In this document: in pieces, positions 11,501 through 22,300 of the stretch
Numbering within the stretch: position 1 is the first letter of the stretch
Layout: each line of letters begins with the position of its first letter
Assembly: GCF_018812025.1 (NCBI RefSeq)
Contig: NC_063050.1
Location: 6,548,047 to 6,612,046 of the forward strand
From: Megalobrama amblycephala
Lineage: Eukaryota; Chordata; Actinopteri; Cypriniformes; Xenocyprididae
Direction of reading: 5' to 3'
DNA: 64,000 bases
Translations under genes and position numbers: made by a program
The notes under the pieces: model-generated
What the model was told of the DNA's origin: nothing
Seen by the model: only the letters and a program-made list of their open reading frames with translations
The model's database searches: none

Positions 11501-12520
11501 CATGCAAACTTTTATGGAGATTGGCACATGGTGGCACTATAACTGTTAAAAACCTTTGAAAAACCATTGGCTGTAAATGCTGTTTTCCATGAACTAGGTG
11601 GTTAAAGGCTTGCTAAAGAAAACATAATACATTTTTACACATAGCCTATGCTTAAAGGCATATGTGTAAGCTGTGTTTTATGTTTTTACTCACATTTGTT
11701 GCATAAAATGTATTTATAACCAGTAAATGTTAAAAAAGATATTTATGTTACACAGAAAAGTGCTGTAAATGAATGTCATAAATCTTAATATTTGTTTAGA
11801 TATTACATTATTTGTGTGTTTCTCTTGATTTCTCTTTAATGCTTTTGTGTTTTATTTTCAGATTTCTCCATGATTATCATTATTTATGTGTGTGTGATTC
11901 TGCTGCTGATTGGTGGATTCACTGCGACTGTGTGTAAATTAAGACACAAGAGACAAGGTTTGATAATTTATTATATGTTGAAACAAATTAAAAATTAGTT
12001 ATTGAAGTGTCTCTGAGCTGCTTCAATCTTCTGACTGTCAGCAGCAGTAAAATCTCACTGACTCAATGAGTTTTTGTCTCAGATGCTGCTGTTCTTCTCC
12101 AGTTTGATCTAGCTTGTCTTTCTCCTAATGATCGATTAATTTTGTTTTGGGTAATTAGGAGGAACCTCAACATCAGACAAGAGAAAGAAGAAGAAAAATA
12201 TAAAGGTGAGTCAGAGTGTGTGAATGTTTGTATCAATATTGTGCTTAAGAGATAATTTCTCGTTTCAATGCACGTTTTCTCTCTATTTTCTCCATGTTCA
12301 GTCATCATGTGCAGACAGCAGACATGATTCTCTCACAGATCCTGGATCAGCTCAGTTGAACAGTCATGAACTACCCACAATCCCCTCTGATGGTCTCCTG
12401 TACGCGTCTGTCAGTTTCCAGAAGCATGAAGAGTCTCTCAGTGACGTTACAGTCTCCTTCAGTAAGGACCAGATTCACTCTGATTACGCCGCGGTCATTT
12501 ACCGCATGAGACTCAACTAA
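5561..12520 (+). CDS. Gene A: multi-Ig CMRF35/CD300/pIgR-like inhibitory receptor (D2 exon broken)
   Basis: Predicted type I receptor. Exons: signal 5561-5603; D1 5691-5984; D2 6130-6437 (frameshifted); D3 6534-6860; D4 6955-7269; D5 7348-7650; D6 7737-8042; TM 11862-11957; linker 12159-12205; tail 12302-12520. Without D2 the frame is open for 649 aa. All Ig exons are phase 1-1, so skipping D2 keeps the frame. D4-D6 have the CMRF35 pattern: the canonical pair plus an inner pair (e.g. YICKESDGC in D4). D3 has only the canonical pair; D1 lacks it. The TM segment (SMIIIIYVCVILLLIGGF) has no charged residue, so adaptor pairing is not expected. The tail holds two ITIMs, LLYASV and SDYAAV, expected to recruit SHP phosphatases (family knowledge). 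D7 of genes B and C is missing; homology to them breaks near 8080, before a Ty3/Gypsy remnant. It could be a pseudogene if D2 skipping does not occur. Confidence 0.8.
6130..6437 (+). pseudogene. Frameshifted D2 Ig exon of gene A
   Basis: Flanked by a good acceptor (gaattacag) and donor (gtgagt) and aligned with intact D2 exons at 19834-20145 (B) and 46890-47204 (C). About 10 bases are missing after the tattcacagaa block near 6200-6215, which shifts the frame and brings a stop into the downstream part. Past the lesion the old frame still encodes [15 protein letters not shown], so decay is recent. Its length is not a multiple of three, but the exon is flanked by phase-1 introns on both sides and can be skipped in frame. 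Confidence 0.75.
8043..8439 (+). other. Intron after D6 of gene A: broken homology to B and C
   Basis: The first ~35 bp (gtgaggaaggtttat... through aaactatggc) match the D6-D7 introns of B and C, where the D7 exon begins ~76 bp after D6. Here homology stops near 8080 and no D7 exon follows. The remaining sequence is unrecognised. Confidence 0.5.
8440..11060 (-). mobile_element. Ty3/Gypsy-type LTR retrotransposon remnant in gene A intron
   Basis: Minus-strand pol fragments in the order expected for Ty3/Gypsy, read from high to low coordinates: a reverse transcriptase piece at ~10850-10990 (FGLCNAPGTFEQLMD then VYLDHL, where the catalytic YxDD has become YLDH); an RNase H-like piece at 10230-10580 (PFVLDMDASNVGMG, then VAYFSRVF); and an integrase core piece at 9180-9560 (VIYSDQGRNFESKLF, then ESLNRTLAQQL). 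Frames are broken throughout. The region 8440-8990 may be the decayed 3' LTR; no matching 5' LTR is evident near 11.1 kb. It is an old insertion opposite to the host gene. Confidence 0.75.
11061..11861. other. Rest of the gene A intron before the TM exon
   Basis: Contains at 11125-11220 a widespread fish repeat-type stretch (gcaagttcggtcctagagag, then ctgcagagttttagctccaa). From about 11640 the AT-rich DNA leads to the polypyrimidine tract of the TM exon acceptor. No coding sequence recognised. Confidence 0.4.
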
Positions 12521-12590
12521 CTCACTCATAACAGATCACAGATCAGCACACATTGCACCAGTAGCCTATTGCTTATGTCTATAGTTAGTT

Positions 12591-12596
12591 AATAAA
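12591..12596 (+). promoter_or_regulatory. Candidate polyadenylation signal of gene A
   Basis: AATAAA 70 bp after the gene A stop codon. Position is plausible for a short 3' UTR; no transcript evidence is available. Confidence 0.45.
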
Positions 12597-12599
12597 AAT

Positions 12600-14679
12600 C
12601 TACTTATAATCCATAGTTTAGTGTTAAAGAGGTGTTTTACTGATCAGGGTCGTTCAGCCTGTCGAATCATGAGACACTTCAAAGTTTCCACTGCTGATCA
12701 TGTTTCTTCTTTCACATGTTTAAAATAGCAGGTGTGTCAGAGGTTTACTGGTCTGCATAAAGAGTTTGTCTCAGTTCATCTCAGTTTGAGGGTGTGATAA
12801 AAACAGGAAATACAGACCTTAAGTGACACAAAATGCACTATAAAGTTTCCACTCCAGATGCAAAGATGTGTATATTTAAAATGCAGCTCTTGGCACAGAA
12901 AACCTCTTTAATAACAGCAGCTCAAGTTAAAAAAGTTTCTCATCTTTGATTATTGATCTTTGACCTGCTTTAGTTTTATATATACAAAAGATACTACAGA
13001 GAGATTATGAGGATGATCATTTTTAACCCCTTTTTGAGCATATATGTGAAAATGCACTATTCAAACTTCAGTTGTTTTAATTCAAGAATACTTTGGAATA
13101 TAGACCTAAGTTTGGTCTTGTTTTAATGTGGCAGATTGTTGCTGAAGTGAAAACACTTTATGAATTTTTAAAAATTATGAAAAAGTTAAAAAAGTTTAAT
13201 GAGTTTGTTTGCCTATATAATCTTTAAGGTATTAGGTTAACTTATTTGGTTTACTGTCAAACCACCAGCTCGATGAAGCAGCTTCAACTCGAGTTCTGAT
13301 ACACCACCACAGTGAATAAATGTGTGATTATTATTATTACATAAGGCAAGGAACCTGAGATGAAGGTGGAGTTTGGGGAGGTGGAGGGATGCTGGAACAG
13401 CTGAGACTGAAGAGAGGAAAGCAGCTGCTTATATATTCTGGCTGTTGATTGGAAGATTAAATGGGAACTTCACTTAAATTTACTGTAAATCAAATGTACT
13501 CCACTATTTTTTTTTATTTTATATTAAATATATATTTTATAAAATACTTTTTACTACAAAATTGACATTGAAGTTAATATCACAAAAACTGAAGTTCCCA
13601 TTAGATTTTGCTTAGGCGCTGTACCAAAAATGGGTGTCATCCACATTCCATTGAAATTGTTTTGATGCATTCTCTTGTGACAAATTAATACATTTCTGTC
13701 AAAATATCACTTCTATCACAAAACAACTATGCCAATATATGGAAACTTGAGATTAAGACCTTTCCGACAATGTGTGTTTTTGTCAATGTTAGAAAAGTTT
13801 TGACTATAAATTAGTTAAAATAAATTTGCCCAAAGAAAGATGGCCCAAAGACAATGCCCACTAGGGGGATGATCCCCCTAAAAGGGTTTAAAGTACCGTT
13901 TCCATGGCAACACAATGTCCAATTTTAAAGCCGTTTTAAAGGATGAATTCTGATTTTTTTTTTGGTTAATATTGTGACTTGACTATATTACTTTTATAAG
14001 AAATAATCAATGGCAGAGACTGCATAAATGTACATTTTTAACAAAAAAAAGTATGACAATTAAAGGACTTTATGCCAGTACCACTTCTCCAGGTTTTACT
14101 GTAAATTTCACTTTCTGTTATTTCTATTATCTCTCTGGTTAAATTTGTCATAGTGTATCTTTGACAAAAACAAATGTCATAAAAAATAACAGTATTACTG
14201 AATGTGAAATGTCAGTTTCTGATATTAGGTTATGGGTGAGATCATCATCAGACAGATAATATGACAGATGATAAACAGAGAGGAGTCTGTGTACAGTTGA
14301 ATGAAGCATATGATTGATTTGTTTTCATTTAATAAATAAATAAATAAATAAATAATCTGTGTGATTTAAGAAAATCACTCTTTAACCAATATTTTTAAAT
14401 AAATAAAGAGCTGTTGTAAATGTGTTTGCAGGTTTGCAGTATGTTAAAGATCAACCAGCAAGTGCTTGTGGTTTTCTTTTGCTCTTCGGTAGGTCAAACC
14501 AAGATTCACTTCAGCCCCCTACAAGTGTGATGAGAACAGGAAATTAACTTTTTTCAGTAACCATGGGCATACATTTTTCGCTCTATAAAAAGATACTCAT
14601 GAATCACTAAAATATCTTCACAAACTCAACATCTGACTAAGATAAATTGTAAAGATGCTTAATTATACAGATTATTATT
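12600..14679. other. A-B spacer, paralogous to the spacer before gene C
   Basis: No gene seen. From about 13970 to 14679 it aligns with 43985-45060 (e.g. aataatcaatggcagagactgc, the gttatgggtgagatcatcat block and the gcttgtggttttctttt landmark). This shows that the duplicated unit containing B and C starts well upstream of their promoters. A short (aaat)n tract lies at 14330-14355. Confidence 0.55.
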
Positions 14680-16431
14680 ACTGGTTGTTCAATATCTGGC
14701 TCTTCTTCCCTGTATCCCCCGGTCTTCAACCCTTCGCCAAGGAGATTGCCATCTCTCTCAGACTTCACTGAGGTTCAGCAGAGCCACATTGAGGAAACCA
14801 TAAGAAAAATGAAGCCATCCACCTGCTCCCTAGATCCCATCCCAACTGTTCTGCTCAAGTCATTCATTCCTAATGTCAGCCCAATCATCACCCACCTTGT
14901 TAATCTCTCCTTTAAAACTGGTCACGTCCCATCTGCCCTTAAAACCACTGTTATTCATCCAGTACTTAAGAAATCAACCTTAGATCCAGAGGTTCTTGCA
15001 AACTACAGGCCAATTTCCAACTTCACCTTCCTGTCAAAGGTTCTGGAGAAGAAAGCTGCCTCTCAGCTCCACAACTATCTCAAACACAACAACCTCTTTG
15101 AGATATTTCAATCAGGCTTCCGCTCCTCCCACAGCACCGAAACAGCTTTAATCCGGGTGGTGAACGACCTTCTGATGGCAGCCAATTCAGGATCACCATC
15201 ACTGCTCATTCTCCTTGACCTAACAGCGGACTTTGACACAGTAGACCATACCATCCTCCTGGGCCACCTCCAAAACACTGCTGGGCTTTCGGGCACAGCA
15301 CTACAGTGGTTTCAGTCCTACCTTTCTGGCAGGACTGTAAGTGTTATATTGGGAGGATGCAAGTCCAGGCAGCTCCCTGTCACATGTGATGTTCCGCAGG
15401 GGTCGGTTCTTGGCCCCATCCTATTCATCCTCTACATGCTTCCCCTCGGTCGTGTCATCAGCAGACATGGAATGTCCTTCCACTGTTATGCTGATGACAC
15501 ACAACTCTATATCAAAACTGCCCCAAGCCCCTCCACAGCTTTGTCACGACTCACCACATGCCTTGAGGAGATAAAGGCATGGATGAACAGCAACTTCCTC
15601 CAGCTGAACTCCAGTAAAACAGAGGCACTCCTTGTTGGCACCTCTCATCAGATCCGCTCCTCACCCATATCCCAGTTTACCTTTGATGTCCAGGTCATCA
15701 CTCTCTCCTCCTCCATTACAAACCTAGGCATTCGGTTTGATCCCCAGCTAACCTTCAATGACCACATAAAATACATCTGCAAGACCTCCTTTCACCACCT
15801 TCGTAACATTTCCAAAGTCCGTCCGCTTCTAACCCGTCCAGATGCAGAGAAACTTGTTCATGCCTTTATCTCCTCAAGGCTGGACTACTGCAACGGACTC
15901 TTCACTGGGATTTCTGGCAGGAACATCCAAAAGCTGCAATACATCCAGAACAGCGCTGCCAGAGTCCTAATGAGAGTCCGTAAATATGAACACATAACCC
16001 CCATTTTATACTCACTGCACTGGCTCCCTGTTTCATCCTGGATTGATTACAAAATCCTCTTGCTCACATACAAATGCATCACTGGACAAGCACCACCATA
16101 TCTACAAGAACTTATCATTCTGCAATCCTCCACCCGTACCCTCAGATCATCAGGCCGCCTGCTTCTTCAGGTCCCCACCACTAGGCTCCGAACCATGGGG
16201 CACTGAGCTTTCTGCTCGGCCGCGCCTCGGCTCTGGAACAACCTCCCCATCGAGCTGAGAGCAGTAAAGAGTCTGGACTCTTTTAAAGCAGATCTGAAGA
16301 CCTTTCTATTTAGAAAGGCTTTTATGTGTTGATTGATTTATTGTTGTCTTGTTTTTTAATTGTGGTTAACATATTTTTAATTGTAGCACTTTGAGATTCT
16401 CTGGAATGAAAAGCTCTTTATAAATAAAATC

Positions 16432-16461
<30 letters not shown>
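14680..16461 (+). mobile_element. 5'-truncated non-LTR retrotransposon (L2/CR1-type LINE)
   Basis: A 486-codon open frame at 14746-16206 encodes a reverse transcriptase: VLANYRPISNFTFLSKVLEK, the LLDLTADFDTVDHTILL catalytic block, VPQGSVLGPILF and CYADDTQLYI with an intact YADD. The endonuclease is absent (5' truncation). One frameshift near 16200 separates the last ~42 codons (RLWNNLPIELRAVKSLDSF), which run to TGA about 16330-16332. The 3' end is a (ATT)n tail. The gene C spacer at 45050-45070 has the uninterrupted site (gattattatattgaacactg), so insertion followed the B/C duplication. Clade assignment by eye is tentative; being a LINE is not in doubt. Confidence 0.85.
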
Positions 16462-16463
<2 letters not shown>

Positions 16464-16857
16464 TAAACACTGACCTCTAAAATTTGCTGAGATATCAAAT
16501 TGACTTATTTCAAACAACATATCAATTTAGATTTAACATTTTCAGAAGGAAATGTGAATATATCCTGCTCATGCAAAACTCCCCCACAATGCAATGGGGT
16601 TTTTGCCAGTTCTTAATGGTAAAATTGGGTAAACATATAATCAGTTTATCCCAAATGTAGCTTTATTAGGCATCTATACTCATGCCTCTAGAGAATCTCT
16701 CTAGTATAGTGTTTGTGATGTTTTATTCACAGTTGCATTTATTATTACAGTTTTGAAGCATCTACAGTAAACACACAAATAGCTGTCTTATTTGAACCTC
16801 TGGCTTCATCTAGTGGCTAATATAAGTTACTGTTACATTTATATTACTTAACCATCA

Positions 16858-16862
16858 ACTGT

Positions 16863-16901
<39 letters not shown>

Positions 16902-17357
16902 TTAGTAGTGTCTGTGATGTCACCCATAGGGTTCTGAAGAGCATTTTTGAAACCTAAAGCCAGCCGTTTGGCCGTTTTGACCATCTTGGCTGCACTCCCG
17001 GATAACTGAAAATGGGCAAAGAGGTGAGACGTGAGTGGAGCTGAGATGATGGCCGGTAAGAGCTGTGCAAGTAAACCTCATTCCCCTGAACTCAAGAGAT
17101 ACTCTAGTGACTGACGCTAGACACTGTGGTCTTTAGCCTCCATGTTAGAGCGCCCATCTCCCATGCGGACGTCCCGCTTGGAGCAGGAGGTGTGAACTGG
17201 AGGGGCAGCAGACAAACGGCTAGTGGTGACCATTTTAACATGGGGCTCAATGAGATTCTGCTCTCTTTTTGAGCCTGTCCCTAGTGGCCAGTCGATGAAT
17301 TGCAATTTTAGTCACTTCCATATTGGCTTCAAGAGACACAGAGGGAGGTTGCTGCTT
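16858..17357 (+). mobile_element. MITE copy 1 of an inverted pair
   Basis: Starts at actgtaaaa with an A/TA-rich stretch, followed by gatgtcacccatagggttct and cggataactgaaaatgggca; ends agggaggttgctgcttgga. The gene C spacer near 45545 lacks it and continues directly into actaaacatt. The same element in opposite orientation occupies 17518-18768. Confidence 0.65.
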
Positions 17358-17517
17358 GGACTAAACATTACATTTCTTGGCTTTATTAAAATTACTTTTA
17401 TGTACAGTATTTGCATTGTATGGTAGTTATCAGAACATAAATTAACTTTCTTGTGTTCTGTTATGATGAATTTGTAAATGGCAAGGGAAGGAAGCAGATA
17501 ATCTCAAGTTCAACTGT

Positions 17518-18768
17518 CATCACCAAGCGGCAACCTCCCCCTTTCTCTCGTGAAGCCAATACGGAAGTAACTTAAACTGCGATTCATCGACTGGCCGCTA
17601 GGGACAGGCTCCAAAAGAGAGCAGAATCTCATAGAGTCCCATGTTAAATTGGCCAAGTTTATAGCAGAAAAAAACATGTTTACAAGTTGGTTCAAATTGT
17701 GGTTTTGGTCTATACTGCTATTTTTGCCCTTCATGACAACTCTGAGGGGGGTGAATTTTTTTATAACTTATCCGTTTAAATTATATTAAGCCTTAAAGTT
17801 CTGCATAATTAAGGGCGTGGTCACTTGAGTGACAGGTAGATTGCGCTGCTGTCTGTGAGCCGTCATGTTACCTCAGCTGCCGCTGAATTTGGCATCTCAG
17901 CCGTTTTTGTGCTTTTTTTCTTGATTATTTTATACAATTATAAAATATGGCTTGCTGCATAATATTCGAGACTGATGTGTGTCTGTGTAGATGTGCATGC
18001 ATGGGGAAGAGACACACACACGTTGTTGGATCGTGGCATTGGCTGAAAGTTTTGGTTGTGAGATTTACTGCAATGACAATGGCGGGAGGATATCAAAATC
18101 CGACAGCACTGCTTGGATATTATAACTAAAACTGCTGCACTATTTTGAAAAAAATATACTTTGGACATGGTTTCATTTGTTTGTTAGATACGATCGTATA
18201 CAGTTTTACAACATAAAGGCTGTTCAGATTGCATCCCTTCTTGAAGAACGATGACAGAGAGCAGATCATTCAGAAGAAATGTGAAATGTTTTTTTGTTTT
18301 GCAATGGACACTCATATTTTACCCAAGTGCCACAGATTGGATTCATCTCGCGATATTATATTATATTATAAAGGTATGAAGTCCCATTTGATTTTCCATG
18401 TTGTTATTTGCACACCCAACACTACGGTGTTGGAGGATCTATATGTTAAAAAACACCGTAGATTGACAGTAAACCTTTAGAACGTTCTGATGATAAAACT
18501 TATCTTCATTAATATTTTATCTAAGATAGATAGATAGCTCCTTTGCCTGCTAACATGGTCACGTCGAGCGAGGCGGGCGTGGTTTCAGCAACCAGTCATA
18601 TCAGCTCAAACCACCTCCCCGCCTCTTTGCCCATTTTCAGTTATCCGGCAGTGACGCGCAGCTAAGATGGCCGCGGCCTCATTTACGCTTCAAAACTGCT
18701 GTTCAGAACTCTATGGGTGACGTCACGGACGCTACGTCCATATTTTTTTACAGTCTATGGTCATCACA
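17518..18768 (-). mobile_element. MITE copy 2 of the inverted pair (longer relative)
   Basis: Starts accaagcggcaacctccccc, the reverse complement of the end of copy 1. It ends tgcccattttcagttatccg, then tgggtgacgtcacggac, and ttttttacagtctatgg, the reverse complement of the start of copy 1. It is about 750 bp longer than copy 1. Flanking DNA (up to gttcaactgtcatca, then gatgctgatgtttct) aligns with an uninterrupted stretch at 45815-45845 before gene C. No coding content recognised. Confidence 0.65.
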
Positions 18769-19018
18769 GATGCTGATGTTTCTATGACAGCTGCTGTCAG
18801 TGGTTCTGAATCCACATCAAACTATGATATTATATAATGTGTTTTTTTAATGAATGAAGTATCCAAACAATCAGATCTGGTCTGTTTCGATCTAAAAACT
18901 TATTGTTGTTTCTTTCAAATGATGAACCCAAAGTATCAAATGCATTTATATGTATTTCCAAGAGTGTCTTGTACAGGCTTACTGTAGATGTGAATTATAC
19001 TGTCGCCCTCTAGTGTAG

Positions 19019-19306
19019 GATTTAAATAATGTTGATCAATAATCTTCAGTGTCATTAGTCCTTATATAGAGAAGATGAACCCTGTATGATCTCTCAGTAT
19101 CAGACACTGTATCCTCCACTAGGTGGCGCTCTTTCAGTGTGATTAATGTAATATTCAGTCAGTGCTGATGGTGGGAGGGGCCAGTAAAGCTGCTCATTAC
19201 TGATAAAGAGCTGAAGAAAGAGGAAGTAACTAAAGCAGACAGATGTAGAGACAGAGAGATTCACACAGAGAACATTCAGCATAAAGAAGACTGAACTCAA
19301 CTCACA
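19019..19306 (+). promoter_or_regulatory. Promoter/5' UTR of gene B
   Basis: Near-identical to the promoters of A and C. Perfect CTCF core at 19116-19129 and PU.1/ETS-type AAAGAGGAAGTAAC at 19217-19230, 77 bp before the ATG. Just upstream, 19003-19016 is a one-mismatch CTCF core on the other strand (reverse complement ACACTAGAGGGCGA). A TATA-like ttatatagag lies about 240 bp before the ATG. Confidence 0.7.
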
Positions 19307-22300
19307 ATGAAGATCCTCCTCATCTTCTTCACTTTCTACCTGATCTCAGGTCAGAGCTTTTCTCTTTCATCACTGCAGTAATGATGCTGTTTTCTGTTCA
19401 TGAGGTTTCTGATCACAGTATCAATCTGATTGACAGGTGCAGTGAGATGCTTTAGTGTCTCTGGATATTCTGGAGGAAGTCTTCTTGTTGATTCACAGAA
19501 GACTTGGTTCAGTTACTCCGCTAAATATATGGCCAAAATACCTGAGTGGAGAACAATAATAAATGATAAGAAATATTATAACTGGATTAATGAGGGACGA
19601 TTCACACTGTTTCGTAACAGTGATGGAAACCTCATGATCTTCATTAGAGATTTAAATCAACAAGATGCTGGAGAATACCGGATTACGGTTGAAAACCACT
19701 GGTATATTGATATGACTTTGAATGTGGAAGAAGGTCAGTCATTTTAAGATTGAAGTCGTCATGCAGTAAAACTACTGATATTTTCAAAGGTTTTATATAT
19801 GCAAGATGATTTTATTTATTTTGTGAATTGCAGATTCATGTTGTAAAGTGTCAAAGAGAGTAACGGTGCGTAATGGAGAAACTGCCTCATTCAGCTGTGA
19901 ATATTCACAGAATCATATTAATCATCCCAAGATCATATTCAAAGAAGGAAAATATTCTATTGATGAGGTGATACGCACTGACAAATGGAATAAGAAATTC
20001 AGCATTTTTAATGACAAACATAATCTCTTCAGTGTGAGAATTACTGCTGTGACACCAGATGATGGAGGAGTTTATTTATGTGGAGTTTGGGAATACAGAC
20101 ACTCATACAGATACTCCATTATTAATACTGTTCATCTACATGTGGGTGAGTAGTACAAAGTAGTCTGAGGCAATATTTTTTCAATGTTTTGTTTGTTTTA
20201 TATTTTTATGTACTTCTTTAAAACCTTGAATGTTGACAGATTTGTGCTGTGGAGTGTCAAAGACAGTGATGGTAAATAGAGGAGAAACTGCTGCTTTCAG
20301 CTGTGAATATTCATGGAATCAAAGGAATGCTAGGAAGAGTATATACAAAACAGGAAATGACATCACTGATGAGCTGATCTCCACTACTGACACATGGAAG
20401 AAGAAAGAAAGATTCAGTATTTCTGATAACAGACAGATAAAAATCTTCACTATGAGAATTACTGCTGTGAGACCAGATGATGGAGGAGTTTATTCATGTG
20501 GAGTTTGGATCAGAGAACAATCGTACAGTTACTCAGTTATTAATAGATTTAATTTGCATGTAATTAGTAAGTAAAATAAACTCATTTAAATCTAGTTTTA
20601 AAGTTTCTAAAATCCCTGTTTGTGGAGAAGTTAATTAGTTGTGATATTTGTGATTGACAGCTAAAGTGGGCGTGTCTAGAGTGAGCGGATACTCAGGAGG
20701 TCGTATGATGATCAAGTGTGAACATCCTCAATACAAAACCAATCCAAAATACATCTGTAAAGAATCAGATGGATGTTCAGAGAGGAAGAATCCAGGAGTT
20801 CAGGATGAATGGATGGAGAATGGAGATGTTTCTTTATATGACGACACCAGAGCAGGAGTCTTGATGGTGTTTTTTAGAGACCTGAAAGCTGCAGATGCAG
20901 GAACATACAGGTGTGGAGTGAATGTGTCTCACTATACTGAGAGCTTCACTGAACTTCAGCTGAACATCATAGATGGTGAGGAACATGAAATACTGTATCT
21001 TGTATGTATAATAATATATAATATATTTGTTCTGATTATTTACTCTTTTTTGTCCTGGTTTATAGGTGCAAAATATCCAAAAGTTGTGACTAAAACTGCT
21101 CATCTTGGTGAAGAAGTCAACATCACCTGTCAGATCCCAGAGGAACATAAAGTTCATTTCTGCAAAGAGGATGATAATCACATCTGTCAAAACATCAGCA
21201 CATCTACAGTGACAGAAATGAACGGTTCATCTGAGAGAAATGAAGAGAGAGTTTTTACAGTGAGCATCAGTAATGTGAGCGTGAGAGATGCTGGAGTTTA
21301 CTGGTGTGGAGCAGAAACCAGAGACACACATTTGACTTTCATCTCCCTGAACACCAAAATTCAGCTCAACCTCATTAGTGAGTGAATTCAGATGATTTAC
21401 ACATGTAGCCATTAAACATTTTACAGTGTTACAGTGAGATTGATCTTGAGATGATAAGGTTTAATATAAATTCATAAATGGAGTGTCTATTTACACTGTG
21501 TGAAGATAGTGTCCCTTGTTGTCAAAATGCTATTTACACTAGGTCCGCCCACCAGTGTCTGGTTGGGCCACTTTAAGCTTTAATAATGTCACACAAAGTT
21601 CAGCGTTTTAAGTTGCACAGCATTAGCAAGTAAGGCTAGCAGAATTGTCTTTCACCCTATTGTGTATTGGTGTAGAGCTGCACAAAATTCAAAGAGTAAC
21701 CAAGCTCTGCCTCGTTAAAAACACCACAAAGTGTCCTGGAGATATCGATCTCAAGATTAGAGGAAAAGTTGGACGCTTCATTCATGCACAGAGTAGAAAA
21801 CACACTCCCTCGGTTTCCCACCACCCCATAACGTGACCACATCAAGTGGACCCTGGGGCCTTTTGCATGTATATTGCACGCAGAGTGCAAAGACACAACA
21901 GCATAAATACAAATCCCTGGTCACCAGCAAGAACATTGAATTTAGATCGGTCATGAAAGTTTGCCTTCTACATTGAAGGCTGATCCATGTTGCGTGGTGC
22001 AAATCTTTAAACTCAGTGACAACTTTGTTTAATACTTCTGCTGTCTTCACTTGTGCAGTTACATTATTCATGAACATGCTGTTCAATCCACCATCCTTAG
22101 TTGGCACAACTGACATATTAAAGAAGTATCCACCATCAACATGTCCAACTGTCCAACCACAGGAGTTCCGTGAAGCAGAGATTTCCTTCTCTGTTTACAC
22201 ATTCAATTTGATATGCTTCTTAAGATTATCATAATGACTGTTGATCATGTGTGCTTGGAACTCCTGAAGAAACAGATAATGGACATGACCAACCTCTCCA

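Noticed and set aside
20834..21190. 118-codon minus-strand ORF (and 23487-23813)
   Set aside because: Antisense shadow of the D4 and D5 exons, kept open by their sequence similarity.
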